A DNA stretch of 64,000 nt from Bacteroidaceae bacterium (GCA_017649485.1 JAGCGS010000040.1:22798-86797), one strand, 5' to 3'; counted from the stretch's first letter, positions 16,191 through 26,217 are shown. Program-made: numbers and translations. Notes: generated by a model from the sequence alone, not told the origin.

Positions 16191-17846
16191 ATGAAAAAAG
16201 TTATGATGTCGTTGCTGGCAGTAGCATTGTCTCTGCCAATGTTCAGCCAAGACAATGTGCTGAATGCTAAGATTACCGAGAAAGGTTTTCAGAACCCTGT
16301 GATTACGGGCTATTATCCCGACCCCAGTATATGCAGGGTGGGGGATGATTTCTACCTGATCAACAGTTCCTTCCAATCTTTCCCTGGTGTTCCTATCTTC
16401 CATAGTAAAGACCTAATCCATTGGGAACAAATAGGTAATGTGTTGGATCGCCCTTCACAGTTGGATGTAAATGGAGGTGGCCCCAGCAGTGGTATATTCG
16501 CTCCGACCATCCGCTATCATGAGGGCAAGTTCTACATGATCACCACCAACATCAATGCCTTCCGCAGCGGTGCTGGTAACTTCATCGTTACTGCCGAAAA
16601 TCCGGCAGGACCCTGGAGCGACCCGGTATTCATCAAGGGGGCTATGGGCATTGACCCTTCGCTGTTCTGGGATGAAGACGGAAGACTGTATCTGACGTGG
16701 TCGATGGGTGGTATCTCTTTTGTGGAGTTGGATCCGCAGACTTTCCAGATGATTTCCGAACCGAAAACTATCTGGGAAGGTGACGGCGATAGCAGTCCGG
16801 AGGGTCCCCACATGTATAAGAAAGACGGATTCTACTACTTGATGATTGCTGAAGGCGGTACGGAGATGGGTCACAAGGTGACGATAGCTCGCAGTAAAAA
16901 CGTTGACGGTCCGTATTTCAGTAATCCAGCCAATCCCATCCTGACACAAAAACGCATGGTGTCTTCAGCCAGCTTGCTTCAAGGCGTTGGTCATCCCGAC
17001 CTGGTTCAGGCTGCCGACGGCTCCTGGTGGATGGTTTATTTAGGCTTCCGTAATAGTGCAGGTGCTATCCACCATGTTCTTGGTCGTGAAACCTGCTTGG
17101 CTCCTGTGCGCTGGGACGAGAATGCCTGGCCTGTGGTAAACGGCAAAGGCTGGGTGGATGTGGATATGAGTCATGTACAGACATTGCCACAAGTGCTTAT
17201 GCCACAGGCTCCTGACTATGTTGACTTCAAGAATGGCAAGAAGTTGGGCTTTGAGTGGATCTACAACCACAATCCTATTGAGTCGAACTATGTGTATGCC
17301 AACAACCAAATGCAGCTGAAGGCTACTTCTGTATCTTTGGATGTGGCTGACAAGACGCCTACTTTCGTAGCACGCCGCCAGAAAGACATCAACTGTGTGG
17401 CTACCACCAGCATGACTCTCAGCAATGCAAAGGCTGGCGATAAGGCTGGTCTAACGGTATATATGGAGAACGAGGGTCACTATGATTTGGCCATCGTGGC
17501 AGCTGCCGATGGCTCTCAGCAAATGGAGCTGAGCTATCGCTTGGGTGAGATGAAACATATCGAGAAAACTGTGAAGCTGTCTACCAAGGGTGCCGTGCAG
17601 CTCAGGGTAGAGGCTACTAACAGTCATTATGAGTTTTCTTTCAGTACCGATGGCGGCAAGAACTTCCAGCCGATGGGCAAGATGAACGCCTATTTCCTCT
17701 CTTCTGAGACGATGGGCGGATTTACAGGTGTGCTCTTTGGATGGTTTGCTGAAGGCAACGAGGGCACCAAAGCTGTTGCTGCTGTTGACTGGATGGATTA
17801 CAAGCCGGGCAGCGAATACAAGGCTCCAAGAGGCTACGGAATGTAA
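16191..17846 (+). CDS. GH43 family beta-xylosidase/arabinofuranosidase
   Basis: An exported glycosidase of 551 residues, signal peptide to about residue 19 (MFSQ). The five-bladed propeller catalytic domain shows the three expected carboxylates: the general base Asp in TGYYPDPSI (about residue 44), the pKa-modulating Asp in MGIDPSLFW and the acid Glu in SSPEGPHMYK. A C-terminal beta-sandwich (about residues 340-540) resembles the accessory domain of xylosidase-type GH43 enzymes. Together with GH51 and GH3 enzymes in this window it fits release of xylose or arabinose from xylan oligosaccharides in the periplasm. Subfamily and exact linkage cannot be fixed by eye. Confidence 0.9.
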   Translation: MKKVMMSLLAVALSLPMFSQDNVLNAKITEKGFQNPVITGYYPDPSICRVGDDFYLINSSFQSFPGVPIFHSKDLIHWEQIGNVLDRPSQLDVNGGGPSSGIFAPTIRYHEGKFYMITTNINAFRSGAGNFIVTAENPAGPWSDPVFIKGAMGIDPSLFWDEDGRLYLTWSMGGISFVELDPQTFQMISEPKTIWEGDGDSSPEGPHMYKKDGFYYLMIAEGGTEMGHKVTIARSKNVDGPYFSNPANPILTQKRMVSSASLLQGVGHPDLVQAADGSWWMVYLGFRNSAGAIHHVLGRETCLAPVRWDENAWPVVNGKGWVDVDMSHVQTLPQVLMPQAPDYVDFKNGKKLGFEWIYNHNPIESNYVYANNQMQLKATSVSLDVADKTPTFVARRQKDINCVATTSMTLSNAKAGDKAGLTVYMENEGHYDLAIVAAADGSQQMELSYRLGEMKHIEKTVKLSTKGAVQLRVEATNSHYEFSFSTDGGKNFQPMGKMNAYFLSSETMGGFTGVLFGWFAEGNEGTKAVAAVDWMDYKPGSEYKAPRGYGM

Positions 17847-17870
17847 AAAAACCTGCATGTGATCATTAAG

Positions 17871-17905
17871 AAATGGCGCTGTTAGTCTAACTATCAGCGC
17901 CATTT
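17871..17905. terminator. Bidirectional terminator between convergent GH43 and sugar isomerase genes
   Basis: A perfect 11-bp stem (17871-17881 with 17895-17905) bounded by A-rich and T-rich flanks, midway between genes that converge. Confidence 0.75.
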
Positions 17906-17930
17906 TCATTATACCAGTCTTATGACATGC

Positions 17931-18875
17931 TTATTTCTTTACCAGGCCACTTGAGTTTAGGAAGTCTGCACTTGCCTTGATACGGTCGAACTGAATACCA
18001 CTGCGAGTATCCTCGATTTCTACGAAGAAATACTTGTGGTTGTGGCTGTAGAATGCATTGAAAATCTTTGGGAAGTTCATCATACCACTGTCGCCCAGGA
18101 TCAGACGATCCTTGATGTGCAGCATCTGGATGCGGTTAGCATACTTGTTGATCCACTCTACAGGATCCTGGCCACCCATAACGGTCCAGTAAACATCGAG
18201 TTCGAAGATAACCTTGCTTGGGTCAGTGCTCTCGATGAAGATTTCCTCTGTAGTTTTAGGCATTGGCTGTCCCTCAGCAGGACGGTAGTTGCGGTTAGCA
18301 AAGCTGATAGCTTCAGTGCCTCCAGGTAACAGGCGGTTGAACTCGAAGTTGTGGTTGTGATAACCAAACTGGATGCCTGCCTGCTTGGTGATTTCACCGG
18401 CTGCATTGAACACTTCGCCTACGAACTGAGCGTCTTCAGCGCTGTTGCAGTTAGGCAAACCTGGCTGAACCATATACTGTACGCCTATTGCCTTGTGATC
18501 TTCAGTAGCCTTCTTCCAGAAGTCCTTGATCTGCTCGAAGTTGTCCTTTGAATAGTCGCGTACTGGTGGGTTGAGGTGTGAGCTCACGATCTCGATGCCT
18601 GCATCGTTGGCAATCTTCTTGTACTCAGCCATTGGAGTCTGTCCGATGTTGCCGTCACGATAGCCAGCCAGCTCGATGTAGCTATAACCGCTTTCTTTAA
18701 CGCGCTTCATGCCTTCAGCCAAACCGTTAGCTGTCAACTCAGGACCCAGTGAATAGGTTTGCAAACCTAGAGGACCGCCACCCTTAGGAGCAGCATTAGC
18801 ATTTGTACAGTTAGTAAACAGAGCACCTAATGTCAGCAGGGATGCTCCTTTCAAAAATTCTCTTCTATTTGCCAT
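17931..18875 (-). CDS. Exported sugar phosphate isomerase/epimerase-like TIM-barrel protein
   Basis: A 314-residue AP-endonuclease-2-type TIM barrel. The N-terminus MANRREFLKGASLLTLG is a twin-arginine-like signal, followed by FTNCTN, which could also act as a lipobox. Core motifs are GLQTYSLG, SYIELAGYRDG, SSHLNPP, YHNHNFEF, FELDVYW and MLHIKDR, giving the usual His/Glu/Asp metal site. Such proteins act on keto-sugars or sugar derivatives; the substrate is unknown. It is last in a minus-strand group with a phosphodiesterase and a C26 peptidase. Confidence 0.82.
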   Translation of the reverse strand: MANRREFLKGASLLTLGALFTNCTNANAAPKGGGPLGLQTYSLGPELTANGLAEGMKRVKESGYSYIELAGYRDGNIGQTPMAEYKKIANDAGIEIVSSHLNPPVRDYSKDNFEQIKDFWKKATEDHKAIGVQYMVQPGLPNCNSAEDAQFVGEVFNAAGEITKQAGIQFGYHNHNFEFNRLLPGGTEAISFANRNYRPAEGQPMPKTTEEIFIESTDPSKVIFELDVYWTVMGGQDPVEWINKYANRIQMLHIKDRLILGDSGMMNFPKIFNAFYSHNHKYFFVEIEDTRSGIQFDRIKASADFLNSSGLVKK

Positions 18876-18909
18876 AATTCTAATAATTTAAAAGGTTAAT
18901 ATTTAATTT

Positions 18910-20094
18910 TTACTTTAACACGTGTTTAATTCTCTCAAAACTTCCGTCATTGGGTGCAGGCTGGATGTTCATCAGGTGACAGAGCAGGGAATAGATGTCA
19001 ACATTCTCAAACTGACGTGCAATGTAACCTTGCTTGAATGCCGGACCAACGGCACGGAACAAGGCATGCATATCCACATCAGTAGGGTCATAACCATGAG
19101 CACCCAATCCTCCTCGGGGGGTATCTCTGAACTCCCATCCCAAATCGGGCGCTACCACAATGTCACCTATGCGTTTACTGGTGCCATAGTGTAGGTGTGC
19201 AGGAATCTCCTCCTTCTTCCATACGGAGAGGTGGGGCAGACCCTTCAGGGCATTATAAACCGTTTCACGATAGGCAGGTTTGGTATAAATAGATGTTGGG
19301 ATGCCTATAATCATCCTGTCGTACCAATCAGATTGCAGGTAATCGTGCGGGTTGATAACACGGCTGGGATCTTCCAATGCCATTCCGTGGTCGGCCACAA
19401 CGATGAAGTTGATTTTATCAGCGAAAGGTAGCTTACGTAAGCCTACATATAGTTGTCCCACTGCATCATCTGCTTTTTTTACGGCTTGACGTGTCTGTTC
19501 GCTATTGGGACCATAAGTATGTTCCGTATAGTCTGGTTCATCAAAATACACCATGATGAAATGTGGACGCTCGGGCTCTGGCAACTGCAAGTATTCCAGC
19601 ACCTTCTGCACACGTTCCTCGTATGATATCAAAGGTCTCTTCCCATAATCATACCAATAAGAAGCATGACGGCTTTCATCTGCTAAATCGCTTCCCACCC
19701 AATAAATGGTAGCTGATTTGATTCCTTGTCGCTCAGCTGTTAGCCAGATTGGTTCTCCTCCAAAGAAGCGTGAATCTTTGCCAATTGAAGGATCGCTATT
19801 AGCATACGTCAGTTGCAAATCGGGATCCCAAAATGAATTGTTCACAATACCATGATGGTCAGGGTATAGCCCCGTAGCAATAGCATAATGATTGGGGAAG
19901 GTAGAGGCTGGATAGGAGGGTTGCATATCCGACTGAATACCTTCCTTTGCCAGTAGATCCATAGTGGGGGCATCGTACATGATGGGCAAATCCCAACGGA
20001 AGCCATCGCATGACACCAGGATGGTATAAGTCTCTTGTGCCTTAATTATTAACGCCAATAGGCACACAACCCAGATGGTTGCCAGTCTCTTCAT
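18910..20094 (-). CDS. Exported alkaline phosphatase-superfamily protein (nucleotide pyrophosphatase/phosphodiesterase type)
   Basis: A 394-residue exported protein (signal peptide to about residue 19, KAQ). VSCDGFRWD supplies the first metal-binding Asp, YPASTFPNHYAIATGLYPDHHG carries the nucleophile Thr, and DEPDYTEHTYGP, VVADHGM and GAHGYD supply the remaining Asp/His metal ligands. This is the ENPP layout, cleaving phosphodiester or pyrophosphate bonds in the periplasm. The exact substrate is not readable. It lies 18 bp downstream of the C26 peptidase and 35 bp upstream of the sugar isomerase, probably one operon. Confidence 0.88.
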   Translation of the reverse strand: MKRLATIWVVCLLALIIKAQETYTILVSCDGFRWDLPIMYDAPTMDLLAKEGIQSDMQPSYPASTFPNHYAIATGLYPDHHGIVNNSFWDPDLQLTYANSDPSIGKDSRFFGGEPIWLTAERQGIKSATIYWVGSDLADESRHASYWYDYGKRPLISYEERVQKVLEYLQLPEPERPHFIMVYFDEPDYTEHTYGPNSEQTRQAVKKADDAVGQLYVGLRKLPFADKINFIVVADHGMALEDPSRVINPHDYLQSDWYDRMIIGIPTSIYTKPAYRETVYNALKGLPHLSVWKKEEIPAHLHYGTSKRIGDIVVAPDLGWEFRDTPRGGLGAHGYDPTDVDMHALFRAVGPAFKQGYIARQFENVDIYSLLCHLMNIQPAPNDGSFERIKHVLK

Positions 20095-20111
20095 AGTTTT
20101 TAATAGGTTTA

Positions 20112-20936
20112 TTATCTGATTTTTGGTTGTCTGATATTGGGGTTCTTGAGGAGTGGTCGGCTACCTCCTGCACGTATTACGAGATCTTCGAAAAGCTTGA
20201 TCCACTGGGCATCTCCCTGCTGTGCAAAATACTCTGGATGCCACTGAATGGCGAGGATATTGTACTGAGGGAAACCTTCGATGGCCTCAATTACACCATC
20301 TGGAGCTGTAGCTACTACCTTGAAGCCTGGAGCCACATCCTTAATTGCCTGATGATGAAAAGAATTTACTGCCAACTGCTCTTGCTGCATGATTTCATAC
20401 AGACGTGAGTCCTTCACCACATTCACATGATGGATGGGTAGGGTACCGCTGGAGCGTTGTCCGTGCTGTAACACAGGACGATTGGGGAATTGTGAGGGGA
20501 TGTCCTGGTATAACGTGCCGCCAAAGGTGACATTGGTGAGCTGCTCGCCCCTACAGATGCCCAAAACGGGTTTGTTCAGCTTTACTGCTGTCTGCAACAG
20601 CCACATATCACTGCGGTCACGATCGTAGTTCACTCCTCCTAAAGCGCTTGCCGCCTCTTCACCATAAAAGAAAGGATAAACATCTTCGCCTCCACTCAAG
20701 ATGAGTCCGTCAACACGACTAATCACCTCGGCAGCAGCCAAGGAGTCTTTTGCCAAAGGAATTAACACGGGGATGCCTCCAGCGTTGACAACTGCATCTA
20801 CGTAAGTATAGCGCACACTGGCTGTGTTTTCACTTGCACTATAACCAGTACTGATACCAATCAAAGGCTTCTGTTGAGCCATTGCACAGATGCAGGCAAA
20901 TACCAACATCAGGCCGCATATTGTTTTTTTCATCAT
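20112..20936 (-). CDS. Exported gamma-glutamyl-gamma-aminobutyrate hydrolase-like peptidase (C26)
   Basis: A class I glutamine amidotransferase-like hydrolase with a signal peptide (to about residue 20, AMAQQ). The catalytic triad is recognisable: Cys in VLGICRGEQ, His and Glu in AIQWHPEYF. GLILSGGEDVYPFFYG is the PuuD/C26 substrate loop. It would cleave gamma-glutamyl amides, here outside the cytoplasm, unlike cytosolic PuuD. It is first in the minus-strand group with the phosphodiesterase and the isomerase. Confidence 0.87.
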   Translation of the reverse strand: MMKKTICGLMLVFACICAMAQQKPLIGISTGYSASENTASVRYTYVDAVVNAGGIPVLIPLAKDSLAAAEVISRVDGLILSGGEDVYPFFYGEEAASALGGVNYDRDRSDMWLLQTAVKLNKPVLGICRGEQLTNVTFGGTLYQDIPSQFPNRPVLQHGQRSSGTLPIHHVNVVKDSRLYEIMQQEQLAVNSFHHQAIKDVAPGFKVVATAPDGVIEAIEGFPQYNILAIQWHPEYFAQQGDAQWIKLFEDLVIRAGGSRPLLKNPNIRQPKIR

Positions 20937-21060
20937 TGTATCAATTATTATCAGACCTACAAAGTTATGAAAAACTTTTTTCTTTTTGATTGCTTATCTT
21001 CATATTTTTTTGTCTTTTGTATAAAATTACAATGTCAGCATAAAAAATAAGCAAGGCTTA

Positions 21061-21091
21061 TTTGTTCTAATCTCGTTTTTTAGTAATTTTG
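21061..21091 (+). promoter_or_regulatory. Promoter of the hexuronate operon (kdgK)
   Basis: TTTG at 21061-21064, 19-bp spacer, TAATTTTG at 21084-21091, ending 27 bp before the kdgK ATG. No other clear promoter appears before uxaC, consistent with one long transcript. Confidence 0.75.
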
Positions 21092-21118
21092 TCACCATTA
21101 CAAGTTATAAAGGTTTTT

Positions 21119-22144
21119 ATGAAAAAGAAAATTGTAACTATGGGTGAGATAATGCTCAGGCTCTCTACGCCTGGCAACTCCCGTTTCGTTCAGTCCGATG
21201 TTTTCGATGTTGTATATGGTGGTGGCGAGGCCAATGTGGCAGTCAGTTGTGCCAACTATGGACATGATGCCTATTTTGTGACCAAACTACCCCAGCATGA
21301 GATAGGACAGGCAGCTGTCAATTCATTACGCAAGTTTGGTGTCAAGACCGACTATATAGTCCGTGGCGGTGACCGTGTGGGCATCTATTATCTTGAGACA
21401 GGTGCTTCCATGCGCCCCAGTAAGGTGATTTATGACCGTGCCCATTCTGCCATTGCCGAAGCTGATTCTACGGATTTCGACTTCGACTTCATCATGCGCG
21501 GAGCCGACTGGTTCCATTGGTCGGGCATCACGCCTGCCATCAGCGATAAAGCTGCCCTGTTAGTTAAGCTGGCTTGTGAAGCTGCTAAGCGCAATGGGGT
21601 AACCGTTTCTTGCGACTTGAATTTCCGTAAGAAGCTATGGACAAAAGAGAAAGCACAAAGTGTGATGAAACCATTGATGCAATATGTGGATGTGTGCATT
21701 GGCAACGAAGAAGATGCCGAGCTTTGCTTGGGCTTCAAGCCACAGGCTGATGTGACGGGCGGAAAGACTGATGCTGCTGGCTATAAGGGCATCTTCGAGG
21801 CAATGGCCCGTGAGTTTGGATTCAAGTATGTGGCATCAACCTTGCGCGAGTCGTTCTCGGCTACCCACAACGGCTGGAAGGCGATGATATATAATGGTAA
21901 GGAGTTCTATGAGTCCAAACGCTATGATATCAATCCTATCATCGACCGTGTAGGTGGTGGTGACTCGTTTTCTGGTGGCTTGATTCATGGCCTGCTCACG
22001 AAGTCTACCCAGGGTGAGGCATTAGAGTTTGCTGTAGCTGCATCAGCTTTGAAGCACACTATCCCTGGTGATGTGAATATGGTGAGTGCGGCTGAGGTGG
22101 AGGCTCTGGCCGGTGGTGATGCTTCGGGAAGAGTGCAGAGATAA
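21119..22144 (+). CDS. kdgK: 2-dehydro-3-deoxygluconate kinase (PfkB family)
   Basis: Phosphorylates 2-keto-3-deoxygluconate to KDPG in hexuronate breakdown. The 341-residue protein starts KKKIVTMGEIMLRL. It has the PfkB N-terminal glycine motif VVYGGGEANVAVSCANYG and the C-terminal signature DRVGGGDSFSGGLIHGLL with the catalytic Asp. Its place with uxuA, eda and uxaC supports KDG rather than another sugar as substrate. The start at 21119 was chosen because the upstream extension to 21089 overlaps the -7 box. A GH2 gene follows 17 bp downstream. Confidence 0.9.
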   Translation: MKKKIVTMGEIMLRLSTPGNSRFVQSDVFDVVYGGGEANVAVSCANYGHDAYFVTKLPQHEIGQAAVNSLRKFGVKTDYIVRGGDRVGIYYLETGASMRPSKVIYDRAHSAIAEADSTDFDFDFIMRGADWFHWSGITPAISDKAALLVKLACEAAKRNGVTVSCDLNFRKKLWTKEKAQSVMKPLMQYVDVCIGNEEDAELCLGFKPQADVTGGKTDAAGYKGIFEAMAREFGFKYVASTLRESFSATHNGWKAMIYNGKEFYESKRYDINPIIDRVGGGDSFSGGLIHGLLTKSTQGEALEFAVAASALKHTIPGDVNMVSAAEVEALAGGDASGRVQR

Positions 22145-22161
22145 TAATAAATTAATAGTAT

Positions 22162-24192
22162 ATGAAAAGCATTAAAGCATTATTGGTACTGTTTGCCTTG
22201 ATAATGGTCAATGGCCAATTGTCAATTGTCAATGGTAGAGAAGTAACGTCCCTCAATCAAGAGTGGCAGTTCAGAAAGGGAACTTTCAGTGTGTGGGGTG
22301 TATATCCCAATATTTTTGTTCCAAGGGGTGAAAAGGTGGTTAACCTTCCCCATACTTACAACGACGAGGATTTCCTGAGCGACGAAGGCTATTATCGTGG
22401 TGAAGGTTCTTACATGAAAGAGATTGAAGTACCCGAAAGCTGGAAAGGCAAGCGTATCTTCGTTAAGTTCGAGGGTGCAGGTTCGGTAGCTAATGTGCAA
22501 GTTAACTGGGTGCAGGTGGGAGAGCACAAAGGAGCCTACAATGCCTTTACCTTCGAGTTGACCGACTATCTCACTTATGGTCAGAAGAATTATCTGCTGG
22601 TCACTTGCGACAACAGTCATCGTTTCGATGTGGCTACGCTCAGTGGAGATTTCAATATCTATGGAGGTCTGTATCGCGATGCATGGCTTATCATCACTGA
22701 TGATGTGGCTATCTCTCCGCTCTATTTCGGCTCCGATGGTTTGCAGGTAACGCAGAAGTTGCTCACGCCTGATCGTGCTGATATTAGTGCTGAGGTACGC
22801 CTCACCAGCAAATCGGGATATCAGGATTGCGAGGTGGAGTTCCAACTGAAGGATGCCAAGGGCCAGGTGGTAGTAAGCAAGACCACCAACATCATCAACA
22901 ACGACAAGGCTACCATCAATGCCGGTGTCAGCAACCCTCATCTGTGGGATGGAATGGCTGACCCATATTTGTATAAGGTAGTAGCTATCTTGAAGAAAGG
23001 TGGTAAAGAAATCGACCGTGTGGAAGATCAGTTTGGCTTCCGCAATTTCTATGTAGATGAAAACAAGGGCTTTTTCCTCAATGGTAAGCATCTCAAGTTG
23101 CGTGGCGTTTCACGTCACCAGGATTGGGCAGGTTTGGCTTCAGCCCTGACCAAGGAGAACCATCTGACTGACCTGAACATCATTCAGGAGATGGGTGTCA
23201 ATGCTTTGCGTCTGGCACACTATCCACAGGCACACTTTATGTTCGAAGAGGCCGACCGTCGTGGCTTCGTGGTGTGGGAGGAGATTCCGTTCATCACGGG
23301 CTATAATGCATACGAGGGATTTCATGACAATTTGCGCTTGCAGTTGAGGGAAATGATTATCCAGAACTACAACCATCCAAGCATCGTGTTCTGGGGCTTG
23401 TTCAACGAGGTGCCTGGTGGCCAGAACAACATCGTGGGCGAGCTGAACGATATCGCTCATGAGCTTGACCCTGTGCGCCTTACCACCTCTGCTACTTGCT
23501 TCGAGGGCGACTTCAACTTCATCTCTGATGTGATGGGATGGAACAAGTACTTTGGCTGGTACGACGGCAAGATCGACGATTTCGCTCCATTCTTCGACAA
23601 GTGGCATGCAACCTATCCGGATGCTAAGATTTCTATTAGTGAATATGGTGCAGGAGCCAGCATCAACCAGCATGTTGGTCAGTTTGACGAAGACAACAAG
23701 GAATATAGCAATGCTCGCGGCCGTTTGCATCCAGAAGAAAAGCAAACAGTCTCTCACATGAAGCACATCAAGATGATTACCGAGCGCGACTATATCTGGG
23801 GTTCATACGTGTGGAATATGTTCGACTTTGCATCATCCATGCGTCGTGAGGGCGATGCTAACAACATCAACGACAAGGGTTTGGTAACCCATAACCGTCA
23901 GACGCGCAAGGATGCTTTCTATCTCTACAAGGCAAACTGGAACAAGGCCGAGCAGACCGTCCATCTTTGCTCAAAGCGCTATGTGGACAGAAAAGAAGAT
24001 GTGACTGATATCATTGTCTTCACTACAGCTCCCAATGTGAAGCTCTACATCAACGGTAAGCTGATAGGCACCCAGAAGACCGATGCTTATGCAACCGTAG
24101 TATGGGAAGGAGTGAAACTCAACAAGGGTCTGAACAAAGTGGAGGTTCGCACAGCTCATGGTAATGACTCAGCTGAGTGGAATGTTCAATGA
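22162..24192 (+). CDS. GH2 family glycoside hydrolase (beta-glucuronidase or beta-galactosidase type)
   Basis: An exported retaining glycosidase of 676 residues. The order is sugar-binding jelly-roll domain (about 30-190), immunoglobulin-like domain (190-295) and TIM barrel. Acid/base Glu lies in FWGLFNEVPGG and nucleophile Glu in SISEYGAGA. Late in the barrel NINDKGLVTHNRQTRKDAFY gives an Asn-x-Lys-Gly, which aligns with the NxK carboxylate-recognition motif of beta-glucuronidases; together with the glucuronate genes this favours uronic-acid substrates, but similar residues occur in galactosidase-like GH2s. The signal peptide region encodes a short repeat (MVNGQLSIVNGR). Confidence 0.85.
   Translation: MKSIKALLVLFALIMVNGQLSIVNGREVTSLNQEWQFRKGTFSVWGVYPNIFVPRGEKVVNLPHTYNDEDFLSDEGYYRGEGSYMKEIEVPESWKGKRIFVKFEGAGSVANVQVNWVQVGEHKGAYNAFTFELTDYLTYGQKNYLLVTCDNSHRFDVATLSGDFNIYGGLYRDAWLIITDDVAISPLYFGSDGLQVTQKLLTPDRADISAEVRLTSKSGYQDCEVEFQLKDAKGQVVVSKTTNIINNDKATINAGVSNPHLWDGMADPYLYKVVAILKKGGKEIDRVEDQFGFRNFYVDENKGFFLNGKHLKLRGVSRHQDWAGLASALTKENHLTDLNIIQEMGVNALRLAHYPQAHFMFEEADRRGFVVWEEIPFITGYNAYEGFHDNLRLQLREMIIQNYNHPSIVFWGLFNEVPGGQNNIVGELNDIAHELDPVRLTTSATCFEGDFNFISDVMGWNKYFGWYDGKIDDFAPFFDKWHATYPDAKISISEYGAGASINQHVGQFDEDNKEYSNARGRLHPEEKQTVSHMKHIKMITERDYIWGSYVWNMFDFASSMRREGDANNINDKGLVTHNRQTRKDAFYLYKANWNKAEQTVHLCSKRYVDRKEDVTDIIVFTTAPNVKLYINGKLIGTQKTDAYATVVWEGVKLNKGLNKVEVRTAHGNDSAEWNVQ
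22204..22237 (+). repeat. TCAATNG-type heptad repeat inside the GH2 signal peptide
   Basis: Short repeated words (TCAATGG, CCAATTG, TCAATTG, TCAATGG) run through codons 15-25 of the GH2 gene, giving VNGQLSIVNG. Related words occur at 24189-24215, 26218-26254 and 26914-26939. Confidence 0.6.
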
Positions 24193-24215
24193 TTGATAAT
24201 TGAAAATTGACCATT
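24189..24215 (+). repeat. TCAATNG-type repeat between GH2 and SDR genes
   Basis: The words TCAATGATTGATAATTG and AAAATTGACCATT, related to the 22204 repeat, fill the GH2-SDR junction. Confidence 0.45.
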
Positions 24216-25025
24216 ATGAATCTATTTGATATTGAAGATAAAGTTGTTGTCATTACTGGCGGCACAGGCGTATTAGGCCGAGCTATCTCCTCTTACCTTG
24301 CCCAACAGAGCGCAAAGGTGGTGATTATGGGGCGTAAGGCCGAAGTGGGCAACGCTATTGTTGAGGGTATCAAGTCAGAAGGCGGCGAGGCTATGTTCCT
24401 CACAACTGATGTGATGAAGCGTGAGGTGCTGGAGCAGAATCTGGCTGATATTCTGGATGCCTATGGGCGTGTGGATGCCTTGCTCAATGCGGCAGGAGGT
24501 AATATGCCGGGGGCTACGATAGGTCCTGACAGCACTTTCTTCGACCTCAAGGTTGAGGATTTCCAGAAAGTGCTCGATCTGAACCTTACTGGTACTGTTT
24601 TACCTACACAGGTTTTCCTGACGCAGATGGCGAAGCAGGGTAAGGGGTCTATCGTGAATTTCTCGTCTATGTCGGCATTCCGTCCGTTGACCCGTGTAGC
24701 TGGCTACGGAGTGGCTAAGGCAGGAGTGAGCAATTTCACGGCTTTCATGGCTACTGAGGTGGCGAAGAAGTTCAGTACGGGCATCCGTGTGAATGCCATC
24801 GCTCCTGGTTTCTTCCTGACGGAGCAGAACCGTACGCTGCTCACCAACCCCGATGGCAGCTGGACCCAACGTGGGCAGGACATCATCCACCAGACGCCGA
24901 TGGGACGCATGGGGCAGCCCGAGGAGCTGTGTGGCACCATTCATTACCTCATCAGCGATGCCTCTCAGTTTGTCACCGGCACTGTTGCCATTGTTGATGG
25001 CGGGTTTAACGTATTTACAATTTAG
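24216..25025 (+). CDS. SDR-family D-mannonate oxidoreductase (fructuronate reductase role)
   Basis: A short-chain dehydrogenase of 269 residues. [15 protein letters not shown] is the dinucleotide-binding TGxxxGxG motif, LLNAAGGN is the NAG motif, and SSMSAF with YGVAKAG provides the Ser-Tyr-Lys triad. [10 protein letters not shown] is the usual Pro-Gly segment. In this context, between kdgK/GH2 and uxuA, it is expected to reduce D-fructuronate to D-mannonate, replacing the unrelated UxuB. The start at 24216 (MNLFDIEDK) is preferred to the TTG at 24207. It ends 7 bp before uxuA. Confidence 0.88.
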   Translation: MNLFDIEDKVVVITGGTGVLGRAISSYLAQQSAKVVIMGRKAEVGNAIVEGIKSEGGEAMFLTTDVMKREVLEQNLADILDAYGRVDALLNAAGGNMPGATIGPDSTFFDLKVEDFQKVLDLNLTGTVLPTQVFLTQMAKQGKGSIVNFSSMSAFRPLTRVAGYGVAKAGVSNFTAFMATEVAKKFSTGIRVNAIAPGFFLTEQNRTLLTNPDGSWTQRGQDIIHQTPMGRMGQPEELCGTIHYLISDASQFVTGTVAIVDGGFNVFTI

Positions 25026-25032
25026 AAATAAG

Positions 25033-26202
25033 ATGGTTTATTGTGAACAAACATTCCGTTGGTATGGTCCTAACGACCCCGTAAGCCTGTGGGACATCAA
25101 GCAAGCCGGAGCCACCGGCATCGTTACCGCGTTGCATCATATCCCCAATGGCGAGGTGTGGACGGTAGAAGAAATCATGAAGCGAAAGCAGATGATTGAG
25201 GAAACCGGTTTGCGCTGGTCGGTTGTGGAGAGTGTACCCGTACATGAGCACATCAAGACGCAGACGGGCGATTACCAACGCTTTATCGATAATTATAAAG
25301 AGAGTTTGCGCAACCTGGGCAAGTGCGATGTCAAGGTAGTTACCTACAACTTCATGCCAGTGCTCGACTGGACACGCACCGACCTGGCCTATCAGATGCC
25401 TGACGGCAGTCGTGCCTTGCGTTTCGAGCGGGCAGCCTATGTGGCATTCGATTTGTATCTGCTGAAACGTCCAGGTGCCGAAGCTGAATATACGGAAGAA
25501 GAAATAGCAAAGGCAAAGGCTCGTTTCGAGCAGATGAGCGATGAAGATAAGCATCGTTTGGTGCGCAATATGATTGCCGGTTTGCCCGGTTCGGAAGAGA
25601 GCTTTACACTCGAGCAGTTCCAACAGGAGCTTGACAGATACAAGGACATCACGCCTGAACGCTTGCGTGCCAACCTCATTTATTTCTTGCAAGAGGTAAC
25701 ACCTGCAGCTGAGGAGGCTGGTGTGAAACTGGTTATACATCCTGATGATCCTCCATGCTCCATCTTGGGTTTGCCCCGCATCATGAGCAATGCCACCGAT
25801 TTCCAAGCGCTAATTGATGCTGTTCCTTCACCTGCCAATGGTCTATGCCTGTGCTGTGGCTCTTTGGGTGTAAGTGCAGACAACAACCTTCCAGAGATGA
25901 TGCGTTGTTTTGCTGACCGCATCCACTTTGTCCATCTGCGTAGCACAAAGCGTGATGATGAAGGAAATTTCTATGAGGCCAATCATTTAGAAGGTGATGT
26001 TCCTATGGTTGAGGTGATGAAGGCTTTCTTGGAGATTCAACAAAAACGAGGTGAGAGCATTGCCATGCGTCCCGATCATGGCCACCAGATGGCAGATGAT
26101 TTGCGCAAACACACCAATCCGGGCTATTCGCTCATTGGTCGTCTACGTGGTTTGGCAGAACTTCGTGGTCTTGAACTGGGCATTGCCCAATCGCTGAAGT
26201 GA
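25033..26202 (+). CDS. uxuA: D-mannonate dehydratase
   Basis: Dehydrates D-mannonate to 2-keto-3-deoxygluconate. The 389-residue TIM-barrel enzyme has the expected opening [72 protein letters not shown] and MRPDHGHQM, which include the metal-binding His/Asp/Cys positions. The ATG at 25033 gives the family's usual N-terminus; a longer frame reaching back to 24853 overlaps the SDR gene and is rejected. It is followed by eda after a repeat-bearing spacer. Confidence 0.96.
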   Translation: MVYCEQTFRWYGPNDPVSLWDIKQAGATGIVTALHHIPNGEVWTVEEIMKRKQMIEETGLRWSVVESVPVHEHIKTQTGDYQRFIDNYKESLRNLGKCDVKVVTYNFMPVLDWTRTDLAYQMPDGSRALRFERAAYVAFDLYLLKRPGAEAEYTEEEIAKAKARFEQMSDEDKHRLVRNMIAGLPGSEESFTLEQFQQELDRYKDITPERLRANLIYFLQEVTPAAEEAGVKLVIHPDDPPCSILGLPRIMSNATDFQALIDAVPSPANGLCLCCGSLGVSADNNLPEMMRCFADRIHFVHLRSTKRDDEGNFYEANHLEGDVPMVEVMKAFLEIQQKRGESIAMRPDHGHQMADDLRKHTNPGYSLIGRLRGLAELRGLELGIAQSLK

Positions 26203-26217
26203 GCCTTATGAATGAGT

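Noticed and set aside
24853-25032. Longer N-terminus for mannonate dehydratase
   Set aside because: It overlaps the SDR gene in another frame, and the extra residues do not resemble UxuA.
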